Shown: positions 1 through 7,241, counted from the stretch's first letter. The stretch is 8,484 nt of DNA from an uncultured Oscillospiraceae bacterium (GCA_900554535.1 USIA01000076.1:1-8484), one strand, 5' to 3'. A program made the numbers and translations. Notes: a model not told the origin generated them from the letters alone.

Positions 1-328
1 GCCGCTGATGCACGAGGCGTCGCTGGCCTTTGAAGAGCTGCTCGAGAAAAGCGACATGAAGGCGCCCGGCATCTCGGTGTATGCGAATTATACCGCTGCC
101 CCATATGCAGAGCCGATGCGCGCCACATTGGCGCGCCAGATCGAAAACCCCGTGCGCTGGCAGCAGACCATTGAGCGCATGGTGGCGGATGGCTTTGACA
201 CGTTTGTGGAGGTCGGTCCCGGCAAGACACTGTCCGGCCTTGTCAAGCGGATTGCGCCGCGTACGCAGATCCTGCGGGCAGAGGAGATGGACATGGTCAC
301 CGCAGCCGTGCAAACGCTGCGTGGATAA
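1..328 (+). CDS. fabD: Malonyl-CoA:ACP transacylase, C-terminal part (5' end outside window)
   Basis: FabD moves malonyl from CoA to acyl carrier protein, supplying the extender unit of cytoplasmic type II fatty acid synthesis. The reading frame is open from base 2, so the gene enters from the left; 108 residues are visible. They begin Pro-Leu-Met, matching the segment right after the catalytic His (family pattern H-S-P-L-M), so that His lies about two codons outside the window. Visible conserved parts are RQIENPVRW (visible residues 45-53) and EVGPGKTLSGLVKRI (70-84), the typical C-terminal signature of FabD. The nucleophile Ser (GHSxG) is not in the window. An internal ATG at base 8 is not the start. 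The gene ends 32 bp before fabG, in the usual Firmicute order, which supports the identification. Confidence 0.95.
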   Translation, partial: PLMHEASLAFEELLEKSDMKAPGISVYANYTAAPYAEPMRATLARQIENPVRWQQTIERMVADGFDTFVEVGPGKTLSGLVKRIAPRTQILRAEEMDMVTAAVQTLRG

Positions 329-360
329 ACCGGATAGATCCCGGAAAGGAATTTGAGCAT

Positions 361-1131
361 ATGAATGAAGCGAAAAAGACCGCCCTTGTCACAGGCGGCA
401 GCCGCGGCATCGGCCGCGCTGTGGCGTTGGAGCTGGCACGGGCGGGCATGAACGTTGCGATCATCTATGCGGGCAACACCGCTGCCGCGACAGAAACCGT
501 CTCTCTGCTGGAGGCGGAGGGCGTTACGGCCAAAAGCTACCAGTGCGACGTGGCCGACGAGAAGCAGGCAAAGCAGACGGTCGACCAGGTTTTGACGGAT
601 TTTGGCGGCGTGGATGTGTTGGTCAATAATGCGGGCATCACCCGCGACGCCCTTCTGCTTTCTGCAAAGGAGGCAGACACCGACCGCGTGTTGGCCGTCA
701 GCCTGAAGGGCGCCTTCCATATGATCCAGGCACTTTACCGGCACTTCATGAAAAAACGTGCCGGCCGTATCATTAACCTCTCCTCTGTGGTGGGGTTGCA
801 TGGCAATGCGGGCCAGGCGAGCTACGCTGCCGCAAAGGCGGGCGTCATCGGCCCGATCAACGCGAACACATCCACCGCCCTAACCAAAAGCGTCGCCAAA
901 GAGCTGGCCAGCCGCGGCGTCACCTGCAATGCCATTGCGCCGGGATTCATTGCATCCGATATGACGGCCGCCATGCCGCAAAAGGTACAGGACGCCCTTC
1001 GGGAGACGATCCCAATGGGCAGGCCCGGGCAGCCGGAAGATGTGGCGCATGCGGTCGCCTTTTTGGCCAGCGATGCAGCGGCCTATATCACAGGCGTCGT
1101 TCTTCGCGTTGACGGCGGCCTCGGCATGTAG
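361..1131 (+). CDS. fabG: 3-oxoacyl-ACP reductase FabG with an unusual insertion
   Basis: FabG is the NADPH-dependent short-chain dehydrogenase that reduces 3-oxoacyl-ACP to 3-hydroxyacyl-ACP. The 256-residue product shows the nucleotide-binding TGGSRGIG (11-18), CDV (62-64), NNAG (89-92), catalytic Ser142, Tyr155 and Lys159 (YAAAK), PGFI (194-197) and the C-terminal VDGG. Arg133 and Arg185 align with the ACP-contacting arginines of E. coli FabG (R129, R172). Two features are odd. Between AKAGVIG (to 164) and LTKSVAKELASRG (from 174) lie nine extra residues, PINANTSTA (165-173, bases 853-879), which family members lack; this explains the length of 256 against the usual 246-248. The tetrad Asn expected before LKG is Ser114 (codon AGC at 700-702). 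The ATG at 361 has GGAAAGGA at 343-350. Identity as FabG is firm from sequence and operon; whether the enzyme is fully active is uncertain. Confidence 0.95.
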   Translation: MNEAKKTALVTGGSRGIGRAVALELARAGMNVAIIYAGNTAAATETVSLLEAEGVTAKSYQCDVADEKQAKQTVDQVLTDFGGVDVLVNNAGITRDALLLSAKEADTDRVLAVSLKGAFHMIQALYRHFMKKRAGRIINLSSVVGLHGNAGQASYAAAKAGVIGPINANTSTALTKSVAKELASRGVTCNAIAPGFIASDMTAAMPQKVQDALRETIPMGRPGQPEDVAHAVAFLASDAAAYITGVVLRVDGGLGM

Positions 1132-1149
1132 AAAGGAAGGGTACGAAGA

Positions 1150-2379
1150 ATGCGCAGAGTAGTAGTAACGGGCCTGGGCGCGGTGACGCCTGTAGGCAAT
1201 ACAGTGGAGGAAACCTGGGCAGGCTTGACAGCCGGCAAAAACGGGATCGGCCCAATCACCCGGTTTGACTCTTCTAATCTGAAAGTGCACATCGCCGCCG
1301 AAGTGAAAAACTTCGACCCGCTGCAATATTTTTCAAAGAGCGAACTGCGGAAAAATGACCTCTTTACACTTTATATGGTCGCGGCGGCCGAACAGGCCAT
1401 GGCGGACAGCGGCATTAAAGATAAGATTGCGCCAGAGCGCCTGGGCCTTTATTTAGGCAGCGGCATTGGCGGAATTACCACCACTTTGGAAAACCACACG
1501 AACCTGGAGACTGGCAAGCACGTTTCCCCCTACATGATCCCCGCTATGATTGTGAATATGGGCGCGGGCGTCGTCTCCATGCGTACGGGTGCGAAGGGGC
1601 CCTGCGTGCCGATTGTCACCGCGTGCGCGACGAGCACGCACACTGTGGGCGAAGGATTTCATGCTGTGAAAAACGGCTACGCGGACGCGGTGATTGCGGG
1701 CGGCAGCGAGGCGGCCATCGTGCCCTTGACCATTGCCGGTTTCTCCAGCTGCAAGGCGCTGACTACGAACCCGGACCCTGCCACCGCGAGTATCCCGTTT
1801 GATAAGCGCCGCAGCGGCTTTGTTTTGGGAGAGGGCGCAGCCGTTTTGATCCTGGAGGAGTACGAGCACGCCAAAGCTCGCGGCGCCAAGATCTACGGCG
1901 AGGTTCTCGGCTATGGCAACACGAGCGACGCTTATCATTTTACAGCGCCGGCGCCGGATGCGGAAGGGATCACACGTTGCATCCGCATCGCCATGGAAGA
2001 AGCAGGTGTCACGCCGGATAGCCACACCTATGTCAACGCGCATGGCACCAGCACAACGCTTAATGACGCTGCAGAAACGCAGGCTTTTAAACAGGCATTT
2101 GGAGATGCGGCCTATCAGGTCAAGATCAGCTCTACCAAGAGCATGACCGGCCACCTGCTGGGTGCGACGGGCGCGTTGGAAGCCCTTGTGTGCTTAAAGG
2201 CAATCGAAACCGGCATCATTCCGCCAACAATCGGCCTGGAAGAGCCGGATCCCGCGTGCGACCTTGACTACACGCCAGGCAAGGCCGTGAAGATGGATGT
2301 ACAGACGGCTGTGTCCACCAATTTGGGATTTGGCGGCCACAATGGTTGCCTGGTATTTGGAAAAGTCAGGGAGGCGTAA
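1150..2379 (+). CDS. fabF: 3-oxoacyl-ACP synthase II (KAS II)
   Basis: FabF is the elongating condensing enzyme: it joins malonyl-ACP to an acyl chain held on its active-site Cys, releasing CO2. The 409-residue protein is full length (E. coli FabF has 413). The Cys-His-His triad is complete: Cys159 in VTACATST, His298 in NAHGTST (296-302) and His335 in KSMTGH (330-335). The gatekeeper-type Ile106 in GSGIGG and the glycine-rich GFGGHN loop (393-398) near the C-terminus are also present. The N-terminus MRRVVVTGLGAVTPVG is the standard thiolase-fold start. The ATG at 1150 is preceded by AAGGAAGGG (about 1133-1141). It lies 18 bp after fabG, with accB three bases downstream. The His-His rather than His-Asn arrangement fits FabF and excludes FabH. 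Nothing unusual was seen. Confidence 0.97.
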   Translation: MRRVVVTGLGAVTPVGNTVEETWAGLTAGKNGIGPITRFDSSNLKVHIAAEVKNFDPLQYFSKSELRKNDLFTLYMVAAAEQAMADSGIKDKIAPERLGLYLGSGIGGITTTLENHTNLETGKHVSPYMIPAMIVNMGAGVVSMRTGAKGPCVPIVTACATSTHTVGEGFHAVKNGYADAVIAGGSEAAIVPLTIAGFSSCKALTTNPDPATASIPFDKRRSGFVLGEGAAVLILEEYEHAKARGAKIYGEVLGYGNTSDAYHFTAPAPDAEGITRCIRIAMEEAGVTPDSHTYVNAHGTSTTLNDAAETQAFKQAFGDAAYQVKISSTKSMTGHLLGATGALEALVCLKAIETGIIPPTIGLEEPDPACDLDYTPGKAVKMDVQTAVSTNLGFGGHNGCLVFGKVREA

Positions 2380-2382
2380 AGC

Positions 2383-2862
2383 ATGGATTTGCAGGCAGTG
2401 AAAGATCTGGCTCAGTTGATGGAAGACAAAGGCTTGACAGAGTTGGACGTCGAGTTGGATGGGCAGCATGTTGTCCTGAAAAAGGAAGTGCAGGTTGTTG
2501 CGTCGCCGGCCATCCCGGCTACGCCGCTGGCACCGACAGCCCCCATACCGCAGGTTGCTCCGCCAGTTCCGGCCGCAGAGCCAGCAGCTGGTGCTGGCCA
2601 AGAGGGAAATGTTGTCGATTTTAACAATGTGACGGAAGTCAAGGCACCGATGGTCGGCACGGTTTATATGGCGCCTTCCCCGGATGAGGAGCCCTATGTC
2701 CACGTAGGCGACAAGGTCAAAAAGGGCCAGGTGCTGTGCATCATCGAGGCAATGAAGCTTATGAATGAATTCACCGCTCCCCAGGACGGCGAGATCGTCG
2801 ATATTTGTGTTGAAGATGGCCAGCTGGTGGAATATGGCCAGTGCCTCTTCAAAATGTTTTGA
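2383..2862 (+). CDS. accB: Acetyl-CoA carboxylase biotin carboxyl carrier protein
   Basis: AccB (BCCP) carries biotin between biotin carboxylase (AccC) and the carboxyltransferase (AccA/AccD) in the first committed step of fatty acid synthesis. The 159 residues divide into an N-terminal region (1-37, with acidic/hydrophobic helix and VVLKKE strand), a Pro/Ala-rich flexible linker (about 39-72) and the C-terminal biotinyl domain (about 83-159). The biotin attachment motif is EAMKLMNE, with Lys125 as the modified residue. The biotinyl domain also contains the PYVHVGDKVKKGQ region, corresponding to the segment before the attachment hairpin. The ATG at 2383 follows the fabF stop by three bases, and its ribosome binding site (CAGGGAGG, 2367-2374) lies inside the end of fabF, so the two are probably translationally coupled. 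Confidence 0.97.
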   Translation: MDLQAVKDLAQLMEDKGLTELDVELDGQHVVLKKEVQVVASPAIPATPLAPTAPIPQVAPPVPAAEPAAGAGQEGNVVDFNNVTEVKAPMVGTVYMAPSPDEEPYVHVGDKVKKGQVLCIIEAMKLMNEFTAPQDGEIVDICVEDGQLVEYGQCLFKMF

Positions 2863-2874
2863 GGAGGCATTCAG

Positions 2875-3288
2875 ATGAATCGCGAACAACTTAAGGAAAT
2901 TCTGCCGCATCGCGAGCCCATGTTGCTGGTGGATGAGGCGGAGCTGCAGCCAGACGGCACGGCGCACGGCCGCTACACAATCCGTGGGGACGAGTGGTTT
3001 CTGCAAGGGCATTTCCCGGGCAATCCGACAGTCCCTGGCGTGGTGTTGTGCGAGATGATGGGCCAGACCTGCTGCGTCATGCTGGCCGAGCAGCTCAAGG
3101 GGAAGACGCCGTATTTTACCGGCATCGATAAGGTGAAATTTCGCCATCCAGTCAAGCCGGGCGATACGTTGGAGATGGAATGCGCCGTCACACGGGAATT
3201 CAAGTCGTTTTATTTTACGCATTGCAAGGGCTCAGTCAATGGAAAGCTCGCGGTTTCCGGTGACCTGAGCTTCGCGGTGGTCGGATGA
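2875..3288 (+). CDS. fabZ: 3-hydroxyacyl-ACP dehydratase FabZ
   Basis: FabZ is a hot-dog-fold dehydratase that converts 3-hydroxyacyl-ACP to trans-2-enoyl-ACP. The 137-residue protein shows the N-terminal LPHREPMLLVDE (10-21) and the active-site helix region GHFPGNPTVPGVVLCEMMGQ (45-64), with catalytic His46 and Glu60. The central KVKFRHPVKPGD (86-97) is the standard strand of the family. AGGAGG at 2862-2867 overlaps the accB stop and sits 7 nt from the ATG. Position between accB and accC is the same as in streptococcal and clostridial operons. An isomerising relative (FabN-type, making unsaturated chains) cannot be excluded from motifs alone, because FabN and FabZ share these residues; FabZ is the simpler call because no second dehydratase is in the window. 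Confidence 0.94.
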   Translation: MNREQLKEILPHREPMLLVDEAELQPDGTAHGRYTIRGDEWFLQGHFPGNPTVPGVVLCEMMGQTCCVMLAEQLKGKTPYFTGIDKVKFRHPVKPGDTLEMECAVTREFKSFYFTHCKGSVNGKLAVSGDLSFAVVG

Positions 3289-3304
3289 CCCCGCGGCGGA
3301 AGAA

Positions 3305-3312
3305 GAGGTGGG
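3305..3312 (+). promoter_or_regulatory. Ribosome binding site deciding the accC start
   Basis: GAGGTGGG lies 4 nt before the GTG at 3317. The competing in-frame GTG at 3308 is inside this purine-rich element and would have its own Shine-Dalgarno only 2-3 nt away, which is too close. Starting at 3317 also gives MFSKILIANRGEIAVR, the canonical N-terminus of biotin carboxylases. Confidence 0.7.
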
Positions 3313-3316
3313 CCTA

Positions 3317-4660
3317 GTGTTTTCCAAAATTCTGATTGCGAACCGCGGCGAGATTGCTGTGCGCATCATCCGTGCCTGCAAAGAGATGGGCGTGGAAACG
3401 GTGGCCGTTTTCAGCGAGGCGGACCGCGAAGCTCTGCATGTCAGCCTGGCAGATCAGAGCGTATGCATCGGCCCGGCGCGGTTGCAGGACAGCTACCTGA
3501 ATATGCCGGCAATCCTGTCGGCGGCTGTCAAAACCGGTGCGCAGGCAATCCATCCGGGTTATGGCCTGCTCAGCGAGAATGCCCGCTTTGCCGAATTGTG
3601 CGAGAAATGCCATATCCATTTTATTGGTCCGAACGCGGAACTGATTTCCAAGCTCGGCGATAAGGATGAGGCCAAGCGGACAATGCGCGCGGCCGGTGTG
3701 CCGGTTGTTCCGGGCAGCGATCTGGTGCCGGATGCGGATGCGGCGGTGGCTGCGGCAAAGGAGATCGGTTATCCGCTGCTGGTCAAGGCACGTGCTGGCG
3801 GCGGTGGCCGCGGCATCCGTCTTGTGAACAGTGAGGAGGAATTGATCCCCGCTTTCCAGGAATCTTCTAAGGAGGCGCAGTCCGCTTTTGGCGACGGTGC
3901 CTGCTATCTGGAAAAGTACCTCGATCCGGTAAAACATATTGAGATGCAGATCCTCTGCGATAACTTTGATAACGTCGTATGCCTGGGTGAACGGGAGTGC
4001 TCTGTGCAGCGCAAGCATCAAAAGCTTTTGGAAGAGAGCCCTGCCTGCTGCGTGACGCCTCAACTGCGTGCCAAGATGATGGCTGCGGCTGAAAAGGCAG
4101 CCCACGCCGTCCACTACCGCAGCCTGGGAACAATCGAATTCCTTGTGGACAGCAACCGAAATTTTTATTTCATGGAAATGAACACACGCCTCCAGGTGGA
4201 GCACCCCGTCACCGAAATGGTCACTGGCCTGGATTTGGTCAAGTGGCAGATTCGCGCGGCAGCAGGTTCCGAGTTGCCCTTCCAGAAGAAAGATATCCAT
4301 CTGCGTGGCCATGCCATCGAATGCCGCATCAATGCCGAGGATCCGGAAAACGGGTTTATGCCCAGTTGCGGCAAGATCAATTTGCTGCACATCCCCGGCG
4401 GCCCCTGGGTGCGCTTTGATACAGCGCTGTATCAGGATTATTCTGTGCCGCCATTTTATGATTCCTTGCTGGGCAAGTTGATCGTCCACGCGCCCACACG
4501 CGAAGAAGCAATCCGTAAAATGCAGGCGGCGCTTTCCGAACTGGTCATCGAGGGCGTGACACATACGGCTGATCTGCAGATGGATATTTTGGCGGATCCC
4601 GCTTTCCTAGATGGCAGCTATACGACTGACTTTATGGAAAAGAGGGAAGCTGAATGCTGA
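3317..4660 (+). CDS. accC: Acetyl-CoA carboxylase, biotin carboxylase subunit
   Basis: AccC is the ATP-grasp subunit that carboxylates biotin on AccB using bicarbonate and ATP. From the chosen GTG the protein has 447 residues, the normal length. Motifs in order: N-terminal ILIANRGEIAVR; HPGYGLLSEN (79-88); Lys116 in GDKD; Lys157 before the glycine-rich ATP loop GGGGRGIR (161-168); metal-binding Glu274 (TIEFLVD) and Glu287 (MEMNTRLQVEHPVTE) with Arg291 and Glu295; and Arg337 in ECRINAED. These match the E. coli catalytic set (K116, K159, E276, E288, R292, E296, R338). The start could alternatively be the GTG at 3308, adding three residues. The 3' end overlaps accD by 7 bp, consistent with coupled translation of the carboxylase subunits. 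Nothing irregular was seen. Confidence 0.96.
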   Translation: MFSKILIANRGEIAVRIIRACKEMGVETVAVFSEADREALHVSLADQSVCIGPARLQDSYLNMPAILSAAVKTGAQAIHPGYGLLSENARFAELCEKCHIHFIGPNAELISKLGDKDEAKRTMRAAGVPVVPGSDLVPDADAAVAAAKEIGYPLLVKARAGGGGRGIRLVNSEEELIPAFQESSKEAQSAFGDGACYLEKYLDPVKHIEMQILCDNFDNVVCLGERECSVQRKHQKLLEESPACCVTPQLRAKMMAAAEKAAHAVHYRSLGTIEFLVDSNRNFYFMEMNTRLQVEHPVTEMVTGLDLVKWQIRAAAGSELPFQKKDIHLRGHAIECRINAEDPENGFMPSCGKINLLHIPGGPWVRFDTALYQDYSVPPFYDSLLGKLIVHAPTREEAIRKMQAALSELVIEGVTHTADLQMDILADPAFLDGSYTTDFMEKREAEC

Positions 4661-5529
4661 AGCGTGCCAATTTTAAGCCAAGCCGCAATAAGCTGGAGAA
4701 CATCGGCGTCGCGACCGCTGGCGGCGGCGAAACCGAGCAGCCTCAGATTCCAGATCAACTGTGTACCCGCTGCCCGGGTTGTGGCAAAATGCTGTTTACA
4801 GCGGATATGCAGGCCAATATGAATCTGTGCCCTTCCTGCGGGTATCACTTCAAATATCCGGCGCGCAGGCGCCTGCTGGCGCTGTGCGATAAGGACAGCT
4901 TTGAGGAATGGGATTCGAGCCTGCGCAGCAGCGACTTTTTACATTTTCCGGGTTATGCCATCAAATTGAAAAGCGCACGGTTAAATAGCCGTGAGAATGA
5001 ATCCGTTATCTCTGGGAAAGGGCTGATTGAGGGGCTGCCGTGTGCGCTTTTTGCGATGGACCATCGCTTCATGATGGGCAGCATGGGCTCAGTGGTCGGT
5101 GAAAAGATCACACGCGTGTTTGAGCGCGCGACCGAGCAGCACCTGCCGGTGATTGGTTTTACGCTTTCCGGCGGCGCGCGCATGCAGGAAGGGACGATCT
5201 CCCTGATGCAGATGGCGAAAACCAGCGGCGCGGTCAAGTATCACAGTGATGCAGGTTTGCTCTATATTACAGTGCTGACAAACCCAACCACCGGCGGCGT
5301 GACTGCCAGCTTTGCAATGGAGGGGGATATCCTACTGGCAGAGCCAGGGGCGCTGATCGCCTTTGCCGGGCCGCGGGTCATTGAACAGACCATTCGCCAA
5401 AAATTGCCAAAGGGGTTCCAAAGTGCCGAATTCTTACTGGAAAAGGGATTTTTGGATGGCATCGTTGCCCGTCCGGATTTGAAAGCAACGCTGGCCAAAT
5501 TGCTGCGGCTGCATCAAAAGGAGGCTTGA
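4654..5529 (+). CDS. accD: Acetyl-CoA carboxylase carboxyltransferase subunit beta
   Basis: AccD forms the carboxyltransferase with AccA and moves the carboxyl group from biotin to acetyl-CoA, making malonyl-CoA. The 291-residue protein has the expected N-terminal four-cysteine zinc finger, C40-x2-C43 and C59-x2-C62 (CPGC and CPSC), followed by a crotonase-fold domain. Conserved family segments are SGKGLIEG (120-127), MGSMGSVVGEK (141-151), SGGARMQEG (172-180), TTGGVTASFA (212-221) and AGPRVIEQTIR (238-248). The ATG at 4654 lies within the last codons of accC (overlap 4654-4660). AGAGGGAAG just upstream (4641-4649) serves as ribosome binding site. The first 25 residues are a variable basic and glycine-rich leader before the zinc finger; no signal peptide is seen. 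Confidence 0.96.
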   Translation: MLKRANFKPSRNKLENIGVATAGGGETEQPQIPDQLCTRCPGCGKMLFTADMQANMNLCPSCGYHFKYPARRRLLALCDKDSFEEWDSSLRSSDFLHFPGYAIKLKSARLNSRENESVISGKGLIEGLPCALFAMDHRFMMGSMGSVVGEKITRVFERATEQHLPVIGFTLSGGARMQEGTISLMQMAKTSGAVKYHSDAGLLYITVLTNPTTGGVTASFAMEGDILLAEPGALIAFAGPRVIEQTIRQKLPKGFQSAEFLLEKGFLDGIVARPDLKATLAKLLRLHQKEA

Positions 5530-5532
5530 CCT

Positions 5533-6309
5533 GTGGAAGCCTATAAACGCGTACAACTTTCCCGCAAGTCCGGCCGGCCGACTGGACTGGACTTTATTAA
5601 TCACACCATCACGGATTTTTTTGAAATGCATGGGGACCGCCGTTTTGCGGATGATCCGGCGATCGTGGCCGGGATTGGCCGTCTGTGTGGGCAACCCGTA
5701 ACGGTGATTGCCCAGGAAAAAGGCCACACCATGAAAGAACGCACGTTCCGCAATTTTGGCAGCCCACATCCAGAGGGATACCGGAAGGCCCTGCGCCAAA
5801 TGAAGCTGGCGGAAAAATTTGGCCGCCCGGTGATTTGCTTTGTGGACACTTCCGGCGCGTTCTGCGGCACTGGCGCGGAGGAGCGCGGCCAAGGGCAGGC
5901 TATTGCCGAGAATCTCAGTGAGATGATGACGCTCGGCGTACCGATTTTGACCGTGTTTATCGGCGAAGGCGGCAGCGGCGGCGCGCTCGCCCTCGCAGTG
6001 GCCGACCAGGTTTGGATGCTGGAAAATGCCTATTATGCGGTTATCAGCCCCGAAGGCTGCGCCAGCATCCTTTGGAAGGATGTCGGCAAAGTCCGCGAGG
6101 CCAGCGACAGCCTGCACCTCACGCCGGAGGATCTGCTGGAGCTGGGCGTGATTGAACGCATTCTCCCAGAGGGCGACGAAGAGGCGCTGTGGCGCACCCT
6201 GCCGGTGCAGCTTTCGGAAGAATTTGCGCACTTGAGTGCGATGTCCCGAGAAGAGCGCTGCGCAAAACGCTATCAGCGATTCCGGAAAATGGGGGTGTTC
6301 AAAAAATGA
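5533..6309 (+). CDS. accA: Acetyl-CoA carboxylase carboxyltransferase subunit alpha
   Basis: AccA is the other half of the carboxyltransferase and provides the biotin-side oxyanion pocket. The product has 258 residues, the short form common in Clostridia, without the longer N-terminal extension of proteobacterial AccA. Recognisable segments are MHGDRRFADDPAIVAGIGR (32-50), NFGSPHPEGYRKAL (74-87), DTSGAF (105-110), GAEERGQGQAIAENL (114-128), the glycine-rich GEGGSGGA (144-151) and SPEGCASILWKD (172-183). The start is GTG at 5533, three bases after accD, backed by a strong AAAAGGAGG (about 5516-5524). The stop overlaps the degV start as ATGA (6306-6309). The family usually has Pro rather than Ser in the DTPGA motif; the change is probably tolerated. 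Confidence 0.95.
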   Translation: MEAYKRVQLSRKSGRPTGLDFINHTITDFFEMHGDRRFADDPAIVAGIGRLCGQPVTVIAQEKGHTMKERTFRNFGSPHPEGYRKALRQMKLAEKFGRPVICFVDTSGAFCGTGAEERGQGQAIAENLSEMMTLGVPILTVFIGEGGSGGALALAVADQVWMLENAYYAVISPEGCASILWKDVGKVREASDSLHLTPEDLLELGVIERILPEGDEEALWRTLPVQLSEEFAHLSAMSREERCAKRYQRFRKMGVFKK

Positions 6310-7127
6310 TCGTCATCGTGACCGATAGTACTGCCCCCCTGACCCGGCAGGAAGCGGAACAATTGGGTATCTGCATGATCCCGCACAGCTACACCGTGGA
6401 CGGCACGACTTATTTGGAGACGTTTACCGACGAAAATGTGGGCTATGCGGACCGCCTTTTGCGGGCCAATAAATATGCCACCGGCCAGTGCACGGCGGCG
6501 GCCTTTGGCGCAGCATTTCGACAAATCCTGGCACAGGGCTGCGAGGTGCTCTGTCTTGTGATTTCCTCCCGGTTAAGCGGTGCTTGGACCAGCGCCGTCA
6601 CTGCCGCCCGCGAGACTGGCAATGCGCATATCGCAGTCATTGATTCCCATGCAACAGCTGGGGCATTGTATTATCAGCTCGTACGCGCACGTGGATTGAT
6701 TGACAGCGGTCTCTCCCTGAGCAGGGTGGCTGACCGCTGCCGCCAGTTGGAGCACGTCAGCGGTGTGACGTTTTCAGTAGAAAACATGCGTGCGCTGCGC
6801 CGCAGCCACCGGCTGAATTTTACCACGCAGTCGGTAAATACGATTCTCAACCGCCGTCCTGTGTTTATGCTGGAGGATGGCGCCATCGTCACGCGCGGAC
6901 AGGCGCGTGGCCGGGCCGAGCGCATCCGCATGATGACGAGCCTTGTGCCCGCTGGAGCCAGGCGCCTGATGGTGCAGGGCTTTAATAATACCCCGATTGA
7001 AAACAGCCTGGCGCATATGGTGCGCCGCGAATTTCCGACCATCCCGGTATTGCAGCGTGAACTTGGGCCGGTGTTGAGCACACATCTGGGCACCGATGCG
7101 CTGGCGGTTTCCTGGTGCATGGAATAA
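6306..7127 (+). CDS. DegV family protein (fatty-acid-binding, FakB-like)
   Basis: DegV-family proteins bind a long-chain fatty acid in a two-domain fold; the characterised FakB members present exogenous fatty acids to the kinase FakA. The 273 residues show the N-terminal IVTDSTAPL (4-12), the YATGQCT segment (57-63, family TSQ-type loop with Thr59), ISSRLSGAW (86-94, with Ser91 at the carboxylate-binding position), VIDSHATAGAL (111-121), the arginine-rich ENMRALRRSHRLN (159-171) and the C-terminal STHLGTDALAVSW (258-270). The ATG at 6306 overlaps the accA stop; an upstream in-frame ATG at 6189 would run deep through accA and is not used. GGGGGTG (about 6291-6297) is the only ribosome binding site candidate. 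Being the last gene of the fatty acid unit, just before a terminator, supports a lipid role, but the ligand and any partner FakA are unseen. Confidence 0.88.
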   Translation: MIVIVTDSTAPLTRQEAEQLGICMIPHSYTVDGTTYLETFTDENVGYADRLLRANKYATGQCTAAAFGAAFRQILAQGCEVLCLVISSRLSGAWTSAVTAARETGNAHIAVIDSHATAGALYYQLVRARGLIDSGLSLSRVADRCRQLEHVSGVTFSVENMRALRRSHRLNFTTQSVNTILNRRPVFMLEDGAIVTRGQARGRAERIRMMTSLVPAGARRLMVQGFNNTPIENSLAHMVRREFPTIPVLQRELGPVLSTHLGTDALAVSWCME

Positions 7128-7141
7128 ATACGAATTATATG

Positions 7142-7179
7142 GCCGCGTCAGGCAAGGATTTCGCCTGATGCGGCTTTTT
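7142..7179 (+). terminator. Intrinsic terminator of the fab-acc-degV unit
   Basis: A 12-bp stem pairs 7142-7153 (GCCGCGTCAGGC) with 7163-7174 (GCCTGATGCGGC), with one G-U pair and a 9-nt loop, followed directly by five T residues (7175-7179). It starts 14 bp after the degV stop and is a textbook rho-independent terminator. Confidence 0.95.
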
Positions 7180-7193
7180 ACATACGTAGCGAT

Positions 7194-7222
7194 TTGACAG
7201 CGGGCGGGCGGTTTGCTATAGT
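7194..7222 (+). promoter_or_regulatory. Housekeeping-type promoter for the cobJ unit
   Basis: A perfect -35 box TTGACA (7194-7199) is separated by exactly 17 bp from TATAGT (7217-7222), one base off consensus. Transcription would start near 7229-7230, giving a leader of about 145 nt before the cobJ ATG. It lies just downstream of the preceding terminator, as expected for an independent unit. Confidence 0.85.
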
Positions 7223-7235
7223 AAATTGTATAGCA
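7214..7235. promoter_or_regulatory. Operator-like dyad over the -10 box
   Basis: TGCTATA (7214-7220) and TATAGCA (7229-7235) form a perfect 7-bp inverted repeat with an 8-bp AT-rich spacer. It covers the -10 element and the predicted start site, the placement expected for a repressor operator. The regulator is unknown; part of the left arm is fixed by the -10 consensus itself, so chance is possible. Confidence 0.4.
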
Positions 7236-7241
7236 CTTTAG

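Noticed and set aside
88..801. Long minus-strand open frame opposite fabD/fabG
   Set aside because: It lies opposite two well-supported genes, has no recognisable protein motif, and is the kind of antisense frame common in GC-rich DNA.
853..879. FabG insertion as a copy of the FabF NAHGTST active-site segment (2036-2062)
   Set aside because: INANTSTAL resembles VNAHGTSTTL, but at the base level only TCAACGCG is shared continuously, so chance is the better explanation.
3314..4564. 416-codon minus-strand open frame opposite accC
   Set aside because: AccC on the plus strand is complete and conserved throughout; the antisense product resembles no family and is His/Arg-rich shadow sequence.
6189..6305. 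Upstream in-frame ATG extending the DegV protein by 39 residues
   Set aside because: The extension runs out of frame through the conserved end of accA, and homologues begin at the IVTDST segment.
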